Source: Haliscomenobacter hydrossis DSM 1100
GTDB lineage: Bacteria; Bacteroidota; Bacteroidia; Chitinophagales; Saprospiraceae
Direction of reading: 5' to 3'
Length of the DNA stretch: 64,000 bases
Assembly (NCBI RefSeq): GCF_000212735.1
Contig: NC_015510.1
Location: forward strand, 2,170,001-2,234,000
Every line of letters starts with the position of its first letter. Within the stretch, counting starts at the first letter, position 1. The notes beneath the pieces were generated by a model. It searched no databases and had not been told where the DNA came from. It was given only the letters and a program-made list of their open reading frames with translations. The position numbers and the translations under genes were made by a program. This document shows positions 8,095-15,566 of the stretch, piece after piece.

Positions 8095-8152
8095 TCGAAC
8101 TTTTCAACTACACTTCAACACTTCAACACTTCAACTTTTCAACTTTTCAACC
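8095..8152 (+). repeat. degenerate tandem repeat TTCAAC(A/T)C
   Basis: Units of 8-9 bp built on TTCAAC are repeated about seven times (for example CTTCAACACTTCAACACTTC) right up to the ATG of the HTTM gene. Slippage here could change the leader length; any effect on expression is unknown. Confidence 0.55.
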
Positions 8153-9487
8153 ATGTTAGGTGCCTGGCTGAACAAACCCGTTTCCATTTACCCCCTGGTG
8201 TATGCACGCATCCTCTTTGGGATTCTGACGTTTTTCAGCACCGCCCGTTTTATGGCTTTGGGCTGGGTGGGTGATCATTTTATTGAGTCTGTGGTTCAGT
8301 TCAAATACTTTGGTTTTGAGTGGGTGCCGCTGATGCCTCCCGGCGTAATGTACGGCATCCATGTGCTGATGTTGTTGACTTCCCTGGGGATTACGCTGGG
8401 GGCTTTTTATCGCTGGTCGACCGTCTTGTTTTTCTTGTGTTTTACCTATGTGGAGTTGGTAGATATCACCTACTACCTCAACCACTATTACTTTGTCAGT
8501 TTGTTTGCGCTTTTGCTGTGTTTTGTGCCTGCTCAGCGCTATTTTTCCATAGATGTATGGCGCAAGGCCACCACTCCGTGCCTGCACATTCCCCATTGGA
8601 ATTTGTTTCTACTTCGCTTCCAGGTATTTACGGTGTATTTTTTTGCTGGTATTGCCAAAATCAATACGGACTGGTTATTGCAGGCGCTGCCATTGCGCAT
8701 TTGGCTTCCCGCTCATGACGATTTGCCCCTTATTGGTTTTTTGATGCCTTATCCACTGACTGCATACGTCTTTAGCTGGGCCGGAATGTTGTTTGATGTA
8801 AGCATAATCGCCTGGCTTTTGCTGCCCCGTACCCGCTTGTTGGCTTATTTGGCCATAGTTTTTTTCCATGCGGTCACTGGCATGATGTTCCAAATTGGCA
8901 TTTTCCCGCTGGTGATGATCGGTATTACCCCCATTTTTTTTAGCGACGGTTTCCATGAAAAATTTGTCAGAGGAATACGGGGTGTTCTGCGGCTCCGGAT
9001 ACCCACGGAGACACAAACCATTGCATCGCTTCCTGGGTCTACAAAGCTGCAACGCATGGGGTTTCTCCCATTACTCTTTGTGGTCTTTCAGCTGCTGTTT
9101 CCATTCCGCTACCTACTTTATCCAGGTAACGTGTTCTGGACGGAGGAAGGTTACCGTTTCTCCTGGCGGGTGATGCTCATGGAAAAAGCGGCTACGGCGC
9201 AATTCTACGTACAAGATCGTGCTACTGGCCGTGAAGGGATGGTGGTCAATCAAGATTTTTTGTGCAGCCATCAGGAAAAACAGATGGCGATGCAGCCCGA
9301 TTTGATCTTGCAGTATGCTCATTTTTTGAAAAAACACTATACAAAACAAGGTTTAAAAGATCCCAAAGTACGCGCGGAGGTATACGTGACGCTGAATGGT
9401 CGACCCAGTCGTTTGTATTTTGATCCACAACTCGACCTCGGTCGCTTGCGCGATGGCTGGAGGCACAAAGATTGGTTGTATGAATAA
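8153..9487 (+). CDS. HTTM domain (vitamin K-dependent gamma-carboxylase-like) membrane protein
   Basis: A 444-residue integral membrane protein. The first 290 residues carry several membrane helices with the HTTM signature region (YARILFGILTFFSTARFMALGW, then YVELVDITYYLNHYYFVSLFALLL), followed by a soluble C-terminal part of about 130 residues. The family is related to vitamin K-dependent gamma-carboxylase, though bacterial members often have no proven carboxylase activity. It lies between the DUF4856 lipoprotein and the FecA-like receptor, overlapping the latter by 8 nt (ATGAATAA). A role in modifying or assembling the uptake machinery is inference. Confidence 0.83.
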   Translation: MLGAWLNKPVSIYPLVYARILFGILTFFSTARFMALGWVGDHFIESVVQFKYFGFEWVPLMPPGVMYGIHVLMLLTSLGITLGAFYRWSTVLFFLCFTYVELVDITYYLNHYYFVSLFALLLCFVPAQRYFSIDVWRKATTPCLHIPHWNLFLLRFQVFTVYFFAGIAKINTDWLLQALPLRIWLPAHDDLPLIGFLMPYPLTAYVFSWAGMLFDVSIIAWLLLPRTRLLAYLAIVFFHAVTGMMFQIGIFPLVMIGITPIFFSDGFHEKFVRGIRGVLRLRIPTETQTIASLPGSTKLQRMGFLPLLFVVFQLLFPFRYLLYPGNVFWTEEGYRFSWRVMLMEKAATAQFYVQDRATGREGMVVNQDFLCSHQEKQMAMQPDLILQYAHFLKKHYTKQGLKDPKVRAEVYVTLNGRPSRLYFDPQLDLGRLRDGWRHKDWLYE

Positions 9488-11915
9488 GAAAAAAACAGTA
9501 AGCCGGGTTTTTATGTTGGTTGCCATCGTGCTCTGCCCTTTCTGGGGCAAAGCCCAAATCTCAGGCATTGCCCATTTCAACCAACAGGAAGCCGTAGTTG
9601 CCGCCCAAATCACCCTCAACGACAACCGTTATTTGGCGGTAACCGATGAAAATGGTCGCTTTTCATTCAGCAACCTGCCCACAGGAAAATATAACTTGGC
9701 ATTATCTTGCCTCAATTGTGCCCCTTTTCAACAAGAAATTGAGTACTTGGGCACCCCTTTACAACTGGATTTGCATATCGAGCAACGCGAGAACGTCCTG
9801 AAACAAGTGGAAGTCAGCAGTGCCCGAGTCAATGCTTTCAACAAGGAGTACCTATCCGGTGTAGATGACTTTGGCATCTACGAAGGCAAAAAAACCGAGG
9901 TCATCGAATTGAGCAAATCCACCGCCAATCTCGCCACCAACAATGCCCGACAAGTTTTCGCCAAGGTGCCGGGCCTCAATATCTGGGAAAGCGATGGCGC
10001 TGGTCTCCAACTGGGCATTGGCGGGCGTGGCCTCAGCCCCAACCGTACCTCCAATTTTAATACCCGCCAGAATGGTTACGACATCAGTGCCGATCCGCTG
10101 GGATACCCCGAAAGTTATTACACGCCTCCCATGGAGGCGCTCGATCGGATCGAAATTGTTCGCGGTGCAGCCTCATTGCAATATGGTACACAGTTTGGAG
10201 GCTTACTCAATTTTCGTTTTAGAAAGCCCGACACGTCCCGCGTATTAAGTCTGCGGGCGCGGCTAAGTGGAGGGTCTTTTGGTTTTCGCGGTTTATTTGC
10301 TTCGGCCTCGGGTGCAGTCAAAGATAAAGGTTTGTCTTATTTTGGTTTCTTCCAGCACCGCGTCGGTGAAGGCTGGCGGCCAAACTCACAGTTTGAAGTC
10401 AACACTGGTTATTTCAATCTGCGCCAGGAACTCAGTTCCCGAGCCCAGCTGAGCTTAGAATACACGGGAATGGACTATCTGGCCCAGCAGCCCGGAGGTT
10501 TGACGGATACCCAGTTTGAGCGCGATCCCCGACAGAGCAATCGGGGACGCAACTGGTTTCAGGTAAAATGGAAACTCCCGGCGGCTACCCTGGATTGGGA
10601 TTTGAATGAAACCACCGCCCTCAATGTGCGCGCCTTTGGGATGATTTCCGAACGGGTCGCACTGGGCAACCTGGAGCGCATCCACGTAGCTGATTTGGGG
10701 AGTAATCGAACGCTGATCGACAATGATTTTCGCAATTGGGGCAGCGAGCTACGGATCCTAAAAAAACTGCGCTGGGCCAAACTGGAACATACCTTGTTGG
10801 TAGGTGGTCGCTATTTTGATGGCCATACGACGGCGCTGCAGGGCGACGCCGACGCCAGTACTTTGCCAAATTTTGAATACTTGAACCCCGCGGATTTGGA
10901 AGGCTCTAATTTTGTTTTTAACAATGCGAATGCCGCTGCTTTCGCGGAATACATCTATCGGGTTTCCGAACATTTCAGCATCACGCCGGGCATGCGCTTT
11001 GAGTACATCAAAACCGGTGCGGAGGGTTATTACAAACAGCGTGTATTTGATTTTGCAGGGAATATTATTGCCGACACCAATTATACCGAAAGCAATAGTC
11101 GTAGCCGAAAATTGTTGCTTATGGGGATTGGCCTTTCCTGGAAAGGCAATACCAGCAATGAGTTTTACGCCAATTTTTCCCAAAATTACCGTGCCATCAA
11201 CTTCAACGACTTGCGGGTGAACAATCCCAACCTGATCGTGGACCCCAATATCGGCGATGAACGGGGTTTCACCATTGATGCAGGTAGCCGCGGCAACTGG
11301 CGCAACCGCATCAACTACGACGTATCTGTATTCAGCATTTTATACCGGGATCGGATTGGACAGGTCTTGCGTGCCGATTTGCCGCCCCTGTACCTCGATT
11401 ACCGCTACCGCAGCAATATAGCGGATGCACGTTTGATGGGCCTGGAAGTATACGCCGAGGTAGATCTGCTGAACTTGCGACGAACTTTGCGGAGCAAACA
11501 CAGCCTTTATACCTTTATCAATGGCGCCTTGATTCATACCCGTTATTTCAACGCCCAGGAAAAAGGCATTGAAGGCAATCAAGTAGAGCAGGCACCGCCG
11601 CTCAATGTACGCTGGGGTTTGAATTACCGCTACCAACAGTTTTCAGTAGCCTTCCAGGTGACCCATGTGTCTGAACATTTCACCGACGCCAGCAACGCCC
11701 GCCGGGTAACTGGGGCAGTAAGTGGCATCATTCCGGCTTATCAGATTGCCGATTTGAGTTGCTCCTGGAAGACACCTCGGTATGGCATTGAATTGTCTTG
11801 CAACAATCTTTTCAATGCCCTGTACTTTACCCGCCGGGCAGAGGCCTATCCGGGGCCAGGAATTATTCCTTCAGACGGGCGAGGGATGTATGCAACGTTA
11901 GCGTTTAACCTGTAG
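9480..11915 (+). CDS. FecA-like TonB-dependent receptor
   Basis: The start is ATG 9480, overlapping the HTTM stop by 8 nt; this gives a proper signal peptide (MNKKKTVSRVFMLVAIVLCP...KAQ) and 811 residues. Next come a carboxypeptidase-like regulatory domain (ISGIAHFNQQEAVVAAQITL...), a plug with IGGRGLSPNRTSNFNTRQNG and the stretch EIVRGAASLQYGTQFGG, which closely follows the FecA (ferric dicitrate) receptor type, and a long beta-barrel. It acts in the outer membrane with TonB/ExbBD, none of which is encoded in the window. Gene order makes it the terminal gene of the iron operon starting at 6870. The ligand is probably a ferric chelate; citrate is a guess from similarity. Confidence 0.88.
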   Translation: MNKKKTVSRVFMLVAIVLCPFWGKAQISGIAHFNQQEAVVAAQITLNDNRYLAVTDENGRFSFSNLPTGKYNLALSCLNCAPFQQEIEYLGTPLQLDLHIEQRENVLKQVEVSSARVNAFNKEYLSGVDDFGIYEGKKTEVIELSKSTANLATNNARQVFAKVPGLNIWESDGAGLQLGIGGRGLSPNRTSNFNTRQNGYDISADPLGYPESYYTPPMEALDRIEIVRGAASLQYGTQFGGLLNFRFRKPDTSRVLSLRARLSGGSFGFRGLFASASGAVKDKGLSYFGFFQHRVGEGWRPNSQFEVNTGYFNLRQELSSRAQLSLEYTGMDYLAQQPGGLTDTQFERDPRQSNRGRNWFQVKWKLPAATLDWDLNETTALNVRAFGMISERVALGNLERIHVADLGSNRTLIDNDFRNWGSELRILKKLRWAKLEHTLLVGGRYFDGHTTALQGDADASTLPNFEYLNPADLEGSNFVFNNANAAAFAEYIYRVSEHFSITPGMRFEYIKTGAEGYYKQRVFDFAGNIIADTNYTESNSRSRKLLLMGIGLSWKGNTSNEFYANFSQNYRAINFNDLRVNNPNLIVDPNIGDERGFTIDAGSRGNWRNRINYDVSVFSILYRDRIGQVLRADLPPLYLDYRYRSNIADARLMGLEVYAEVDLLNLRRTLRSKHSLYTFINGALIHTRYFNAQEKGIEGNQVEQAPPLNVRWGLNYRYQQFSVAFQVTHVSEHFTDASNARRVTGAVSGIIPAYQIADLSCSWKTPRYGIELSCNNLFNALYFTRRAEAYPGPGIIPSDGRGMYATLAFNL

Positions 11916-11928
11916 TAAAAGTGCCTGC

Positions 11929-12411
11929 TCAATAACTAAGCTTTAAAACGGTAGCAGGTTGGTCTGCTTGTATGGTCACCACCCACAAATCCCCATAGCC
12001 ATCGTCAGGCTGGTAATTTTTAGTCCCCGTCAGTTGGTTCAATAACTCGGGAACGGTATTTGAATGCCCCACCACCAATACCTTTTTACCTGATTTGCGT
12101 AGCTGTTCAGCAAAATTGGCATCCCTGGGCTCATAAACTGTTGAGCTAAGCTTCATGGCATTGGCCAGCGGCTCAGCCGTTTGCATGGTCCGTTTGTAAT
12201 TGGTAGAATAAACGGCTTCAATCCCGGTATTTTTCAAGATTTCGGCCAGGTGTGCTGCTCGTTTTTTCCCTTCTTCCGCCAGATTGGGATTGTCGGTGCT
12301 TTCCATGGCTTTTTCGCAATGGCGAACCAGGAAAATCACGGAGGGAGTCGTTTGGGCTTGCCCGATAGACAACGCCAGAAAAAACAGAATGGAGAGGAAT
12401 GATGCTTTCAT
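11929..12411 (-). CDS. secreted histidine phosphatase (SixA/PGAM branch)
   Basis: 160 residues. A signal peptide (MKASFLSILFFLALSIGQAQ) is followed by a compact histidine-phosphatase fold. The catalytic motif is FLVRHCEKA (RHC in place of the common RHG), the second Arg motif is STNYKRTMQTAEPL, and the second catalytic His lies in VVGHSNTVPELL. The small size fits the SixA-like or periplasmic members. It sits convergent to the FecA-like receptor gene with 13 bases between, but nothing ties it functionally to iron. The substrate is unknown. Confidence 0.85.
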   Translation of the reverse strand: MKASFLSILFFLALSIGQAQTTPSVIFLVRHCEKAMESTDNPNLAEEGKKRAAHLAEILKNTGIEAVYSTNYKRTMQTAEPLANAMKLSSTVYEPRDANFAEQLRKSGKKVLVVGHSNTVPELLNQLTGTKNYQPDDGYGDLWVVTIQADQPATVLKLSY

Positions 12412-12670
12412 GGTACAAAAATAAAATAATGGATCGATTGATGGAGGATTTATATCCGCACGAACAAATTTTAGCAGTTTAAACTCCTTAATCTTCGTGA
12501 TGAAAAGTACCTAACGCTAAGCAATTACTTCCCTAACTTATTGATAATAAAATATTAGGAAGGATGGTACGGAAAGTTATTGGCTACTCCTGGCACTTTA
12601 TGAAAGCCATCAATGCCCCCAACACTTACCAAACCGGAGTTGAACAAAAGGATGACATCGGGATTGGCCG

Positions 12671-13020
12671 CTACCTAACTTTCCGCTGTAAGTGGTTTAA
12701 AGTAGATTTGAGTTGGCTCAATATCTCGGGTTTGAGGCTGCCTTCGGTGCCCAGTACGAGGGAAGGTCTCAAGGAAAGGATGCCTTCCGCGGAAATGTTG
12801 CGGTTGTGGCCTACTTTGGCCAGTTTTTCCAGGCTGCCGGGTAATTACTGTTGACATCCACCCCGACGAGGTCTTTTTCTTTGTCCAGGGCGCAGATGAT
12901 TTCACTGACTGCGCCATTGATAGAAACAATACGATCGTTGGCGTTCAACTGGACAGCTACAAGGAAAAATGAGAAAAGGACAAGGAAGCTTGGTTTAAGG
13001 ATACCTGTATTGACATTCAT
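12671..13020 (-). pseudogene. broken heme-binding ABC transporter protein gene (HmuT/ChuT-like)
   Basis: From ATG 13020 the reading frame gives a signal peptide and RIVSINGAVSEIICALDKEKDLVGVDV, the typical N-terminus of heme/hemin ABC substrate-binding proteins, then fails near 12842. After a one-base deletion at the CCCGG, the family sequence resumes in another frame (GSLEKLAKVGHNRNISAEGI, then LRPSLVLGTEGSLKPEIL) until a stop near 12671. Only about 115 of the usual 280-300 residues remain, so both a frameshift and a 3' truncation are present. A well-formed promoter and operator are still in place (13043-13073), which suggests recent decay. Confidence 0.8.
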
Positions 13021-13042
13021 AGAGTCGCTATTTTTGATGCCG

Positions 13043-13073
13043 CAAAGTTATTTAGACTGAGTCTAATTAACAA
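13043..13073 (-). promoter_or_regulatory. promoter with perfect 7-1-7 operator of the hmuT-like pseudogene
   Basis: On the minus strand TTG (13071-13073) and TAACTTTG (13043-13050) are 20 bases apart. The spacer contains TTAGACTCAGTCTAA (13052-13066), a perfect 7-1-7 inverted repeat of the layout known for Fur-type sites, followed by ATAA. This is the most symmetric example of the half-site shared by five promoters in 6.6-18 kb. Confidence 0.65.
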
Positions 13074-13092
13074 TCATCAAAAGCGAGGATAA

Positions 13093-13149
13093 TTTAGGTA
13101 AGATATTGGTTATCAATTGATAACCAGGAGCTTAGCAGAGATACCTAAA
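13093..13149. promoter_or_regulatory. TTTAGGTA ... TACCTAAA pair around an 18-bp perfect palindrome
   Basis: TTTAGGTA at 13093-13100 and its complement TACCTAAA at 13142-13149 flank GGTTATCAATTGATAACC (13108-13125), a perfect palindrome. The block lies upstream of both the hmuT-like and the globin promoters. It is probably a regulatory region shared by the two divergent units; the factor is unknown. Confidence 0.5.
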
Positions 13150-13213
13150 GATTGGTAGTTTTGTAGTCATAAGGAAACATGCTTCTCCCTCAAATTTGGA
13201 ATGATGAATGTCA

Positions 13214-13260
13214 TTGTAGCACTTTCTAGCTCGGCTTACTTTTGATTCAGTTTAAATAAA
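13214..13260 (+). promoter_or_regulatory. promoter and operator-like site of the globin gene
   Basis: TTG at 13214-13216 and TACTTTTG at 13237-13244, 20 bases apart, form the promoter. ATTCAGTTTAAATAAA follows directly at 13245-13260 and contains the GTTTAAATAA half-site, in the same place relative to the -7 box as at 6839 and 17931. Confidence 0.55.
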
Positions 13261-13268
13261 AATAGCCA

Positions 13269-13655
13269 ATGCATACAAACAAATCCGACATCAGCACCGA
13301 GCAAGATGTGGAGCTCATGGTAAACTCGTTCTATACAAAGGTCAACCAAGACCCCCTACTTTCCTATGTGTTTAACGATTTTGCTGATGTAGATTGGCAA
13401 AGTCATTTGCCCAAAATGTACAAATTTTGGAGTACCCTGATTTTTGGAGAACAAAGTTATAAGGGCAACCCTTTTGCAGCTCATGTGCCTTTACCCGTAG
13501 ATCAAACCCATTTTGAACGATGGATCAACTTGTTTGAAGAGAATATGGACGAGTTGTTTGTTGGAGAAGTAGCCGAGCATACCAAGTTGAGGGCAAAGTC
13601 AATTGCGTATGTTTTTTCAACAAAACTTGCTCAGATAAAAAGCCACACTTTGTAA
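13269..13655 (+). CDS. group III truncated hemoglobin
   Basis: A 128-residue globin of the short 2-on-2 type. Family marks are visible: FYTKVNQDPLLSYVFND in helices B/C, MYKFWSTLIFGEQSYKGNPFAAH in helix E, and the likely proximal His in QTHFERWINLF. It has no signal peptide and should be cytoplasmic. Group III members bind oxygen or nitric oxide and are often linked to detoxification or microaerobic growth. Its promoter carries the iron/heme-type half-site, so it appears to be co-regulated with the iron-uptake genes around it. Confidence 0.9.
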   Translation: MHTNKSDISTEQDVELMVNSFYTKVNQDPLLSYVFNDFADVDWQSHLPKMYKFWSTLIFGEQSYKGNPFAAHVPLPVDQTHFERWINLFEENMDELFVGEVAEHTKLRAKSIAYVFSTKLAQIKSHTL

Positions 13656-13768
13656 ATAGAAGAATTATCTCAATTTTTTGTAGGACTTTGAAGGAAGATC
13701 GGGGCATGCCGAGTTTGGTATAGTCGCAGACTAGCTTCGCACCAAAATTTGTCCTATTTTTGGAAAAA

Positions 13769-14401
13769 ATGAATCCAATGGTATTGATTCAGGATTTAAA
13801 GACTAGCATTCTGGAACGTCTCAAAACGGAAGCGGTGGTGCGCACACCTGCTTCCGAAGCAGACTATTTTGCAGTAGCAGAGCAATTGCCTTTTAAATTA
13901 GAATACCATAATAGTGAAATAATTACCATGGGCTTAGCATCTTACTGGCATGAAGTATTGGTCATGACCATTGGAGGAATACTCCAAAATGTATTTGCCT
14001 TTTCTGAAGAATTTACCGTATTAGGCAGCAATTCAGGCGTCCAAATTCCCAAAGTTGAAGGCGGTTACTACCTTCCAGATATCATGGTGGTAAAAGGAGA
14101 GCCGGTCTTTAAACCTAATTCAACGGCAATCATCACCAATCCCTATTTGCTGGTAGAAATCCACTCCCCTTCCACTGCCCAGTTTGATGGCGACATCAAA
14201 CTTCCCGAATACAAACATCTGGAAAGTTTGCAACACATCATTTATGTCAATCAAAACCGCGCCCGGGTATCTTCCTATCGCCGCACTGATCAACCCAATA
14301 CCTGGATTAATCAGGAGTTTTTCAGCCTGGAAGAAGTCATGCACGTTGAAGGACAGGAGGTTCTGATTAAGGATATTTATCGGAAAATAAAGTTTGCTTA
14401 G
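13769..14401 (+). CDS. Uma2 family (DUF820) putative endonuclease
   Basis: The start is the ATG at 13769 (MNPMVLIQDL); a TTG nine bases upstream is possible. About 210 residues with the Uma2/DUF820 restriction-endonuclease-like core: KLEYHNSEIITMG, then YYLPDIMVV (the Asp of the PD motif), and LLVEIHSPST (the ExK-type strand, with Glu and a following polar residue). DUF820 proteins have a PD-(D/E)xK-like fold, but cellular roles are mostly unknown. The gene converges on the PepSY gene, with a 4-nt overlap of the two stops. Confidence 0.82.
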   Translation: MNPMVLIQDLKTSILERLKTEAVVRTPASEADYFAVAEQLPFKLEYHNSEIITMGLASYWHEVLVMTIGGILQNVFAFSEEFTVLGSNSGVQIPKVEGGYYLPDIMVVKGEPVFKPNSTAIITNPYLLVEIHSPSTAQFDGDIKLPEYKHLESLQHIIYVNQNRARVSSYRRTDQPNTWINQEFFSLEEVMHVEGQEVLIKDIYRKIKFA

Positions 14402-15561
14402 GACAAAGTCTTCGCCAGCACCCGATCCGCTCTTGGCTCCTTTTTTGCCTTTTTCCAGCGCCGTCCATACCAAATATAAAACCCTGTAATTGGCAGCGAA
14501 GCAATCACCAAACTAATACAAAACGCCAGAATTTTTCCCGCCAAGCCGCCAATCGCCCCCACGTGGATATCATAGTTCATGCGCAGCAGCTTATCGGCCA
14601 CGCCAGCGTTTTTGAGTCGTCCATAGATGTGCTCAACGGGCATTTCCTGCAAGGAATATTGGTTAAAGTAGCGATAATCGGTTTTCCAATAAGTCCCCGC
14701 CTGGAAATTCGCATTGGCCGCAATGGAAGAAGAATCCGTTTCGGGCGGGTGCACCTCAATGCTTTTTGCATTGGGGTATTCCGACTGCATTGTTAACCAA
14801 ACCTTGTCCAATGGTGCCTGAACGACGGCAAGGTTCGCCGGATTTTTTGCCGAAACTGGATCTACGTAAAGCAAGGATTTTTTGCCCCCCAGCGCCGTGT
14901 AATACCCCTGTGCAAACCAACTGAAACCCCACACCAAACCCGTTACCGCAAAAACCAGCGCCAACAAACTCACATAAAAGCCGGAAACATTGTGCAAGTC
15001 GTAGTTTTTACGCTTCCACTGGGTCGTTTTTTTCCAACGGTACCCAAAGCGTTGTTTGATCGCCGCTTTATTGATCGGAAACCATAAAATCAACCCCGAA
15101 ATCAACATGATCAAAAAAATCAGCGTAGAGGAGGCCACTACAGGTTGCCCGATGGTAGGCGGCAACCACAAGTAAAAGTGCCCATCCAGGATGAAATGGA
15201 AAAACCCCCGCTCCATGTCCTTCAACTTTTGGATTTCCCCAGTGTAAGGATTCAGATAAATGGTGTAGTAATAGGTAGGCTCATAATGGTAAAATATGGC
15301 TTCGGCAGCCTTGTTTTTGCCATTGTACTTGACGGCATGGAGTTGCCGCTTGGGCAACTTCTTTCTGGCAATGGCCGCCAATTGTGAAGGTAGAAGGAAG
15401 TTGGTTGCCTGTGGACTGACCCGTCGATAGGGCTCCGTAGCATTTTCGATTTCATCTTTAAAGGCATATAAGCAGCCCGTAATGGCCACAATAAACACCA
15501 CTAACCCAGACGTCAGTCCGAGCCAGAGGTGTACTTTTCCTATGATTTTTTTCAAAGTCAT
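14398..15561 (-). CDS. PepSY-associated membrane protein, partner of the siderophore receptor
   Basis: A 387-residue inner-membrane protein with about four helices: the first at residues 12-33 (LWLGLTSGLVVFIVAITGCLYAF), two in the middle (VASSTLIFLIMLISGLILWFP; VSLLALVFAVTGLVWGF), and one at the C-terminus (ILAFCISLVIASLPITGFYIWYG). Large periplasmic PepSY-type domains lie between. Such proteins next to siderophore receptors are thought to act as iron reductases or release factors in the periplasm. It begins 5 nt after the receptor stop, so the two form one operon. Confidence 0.85.
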   Translation of the reverse strand: MTLKKIIGKVHLWLGLTSGLVVFIVAITGCLYAFKDEIENATEPYRRVSPQATNFLLPSQLAAIARKKLPKRQLHAVKYNGKNKAAEAIFYHYEPTYYYTIYLNPYTGEIQKLKDMERGFFHFILDGHFYLWLPPTIGQPVVASSTLIFLIMLISGLILWFPINKAAIKQRFGYRWKKTTQWKRKNYDLHNVSGFYVSLLALVFAVTGLVWGFSWFAQGYYTALGGKKSLLYVDPVSAKNPANLAVVQAPLDKVWLTMQSEYPNAKSIEVHPPETDSSSIAANANFQAGTYWKTDYRYFNQYSLQEMPVEHIYGRLKNAGVADKLLRMNYDIHVGAIGGLAGKILAFCISLVIASLPITGFYIWYGRRWKKAKKEPRADRVLAKTLS

Positions 15562-15566
15562 CAGGT

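Noticed and set aside
12564-12854. 96-codon plus-strand ORF
   Set aside because: Antisense to the hmuT-like pseudogene and without recognisable protein features.
13108-13125. Palindrome considered as an FNR/CRP-type site
   Set aside because: The order and spacing are wrong (ATCAA followed at once by TTGAT, not TTGAT-N4-ATCAA).
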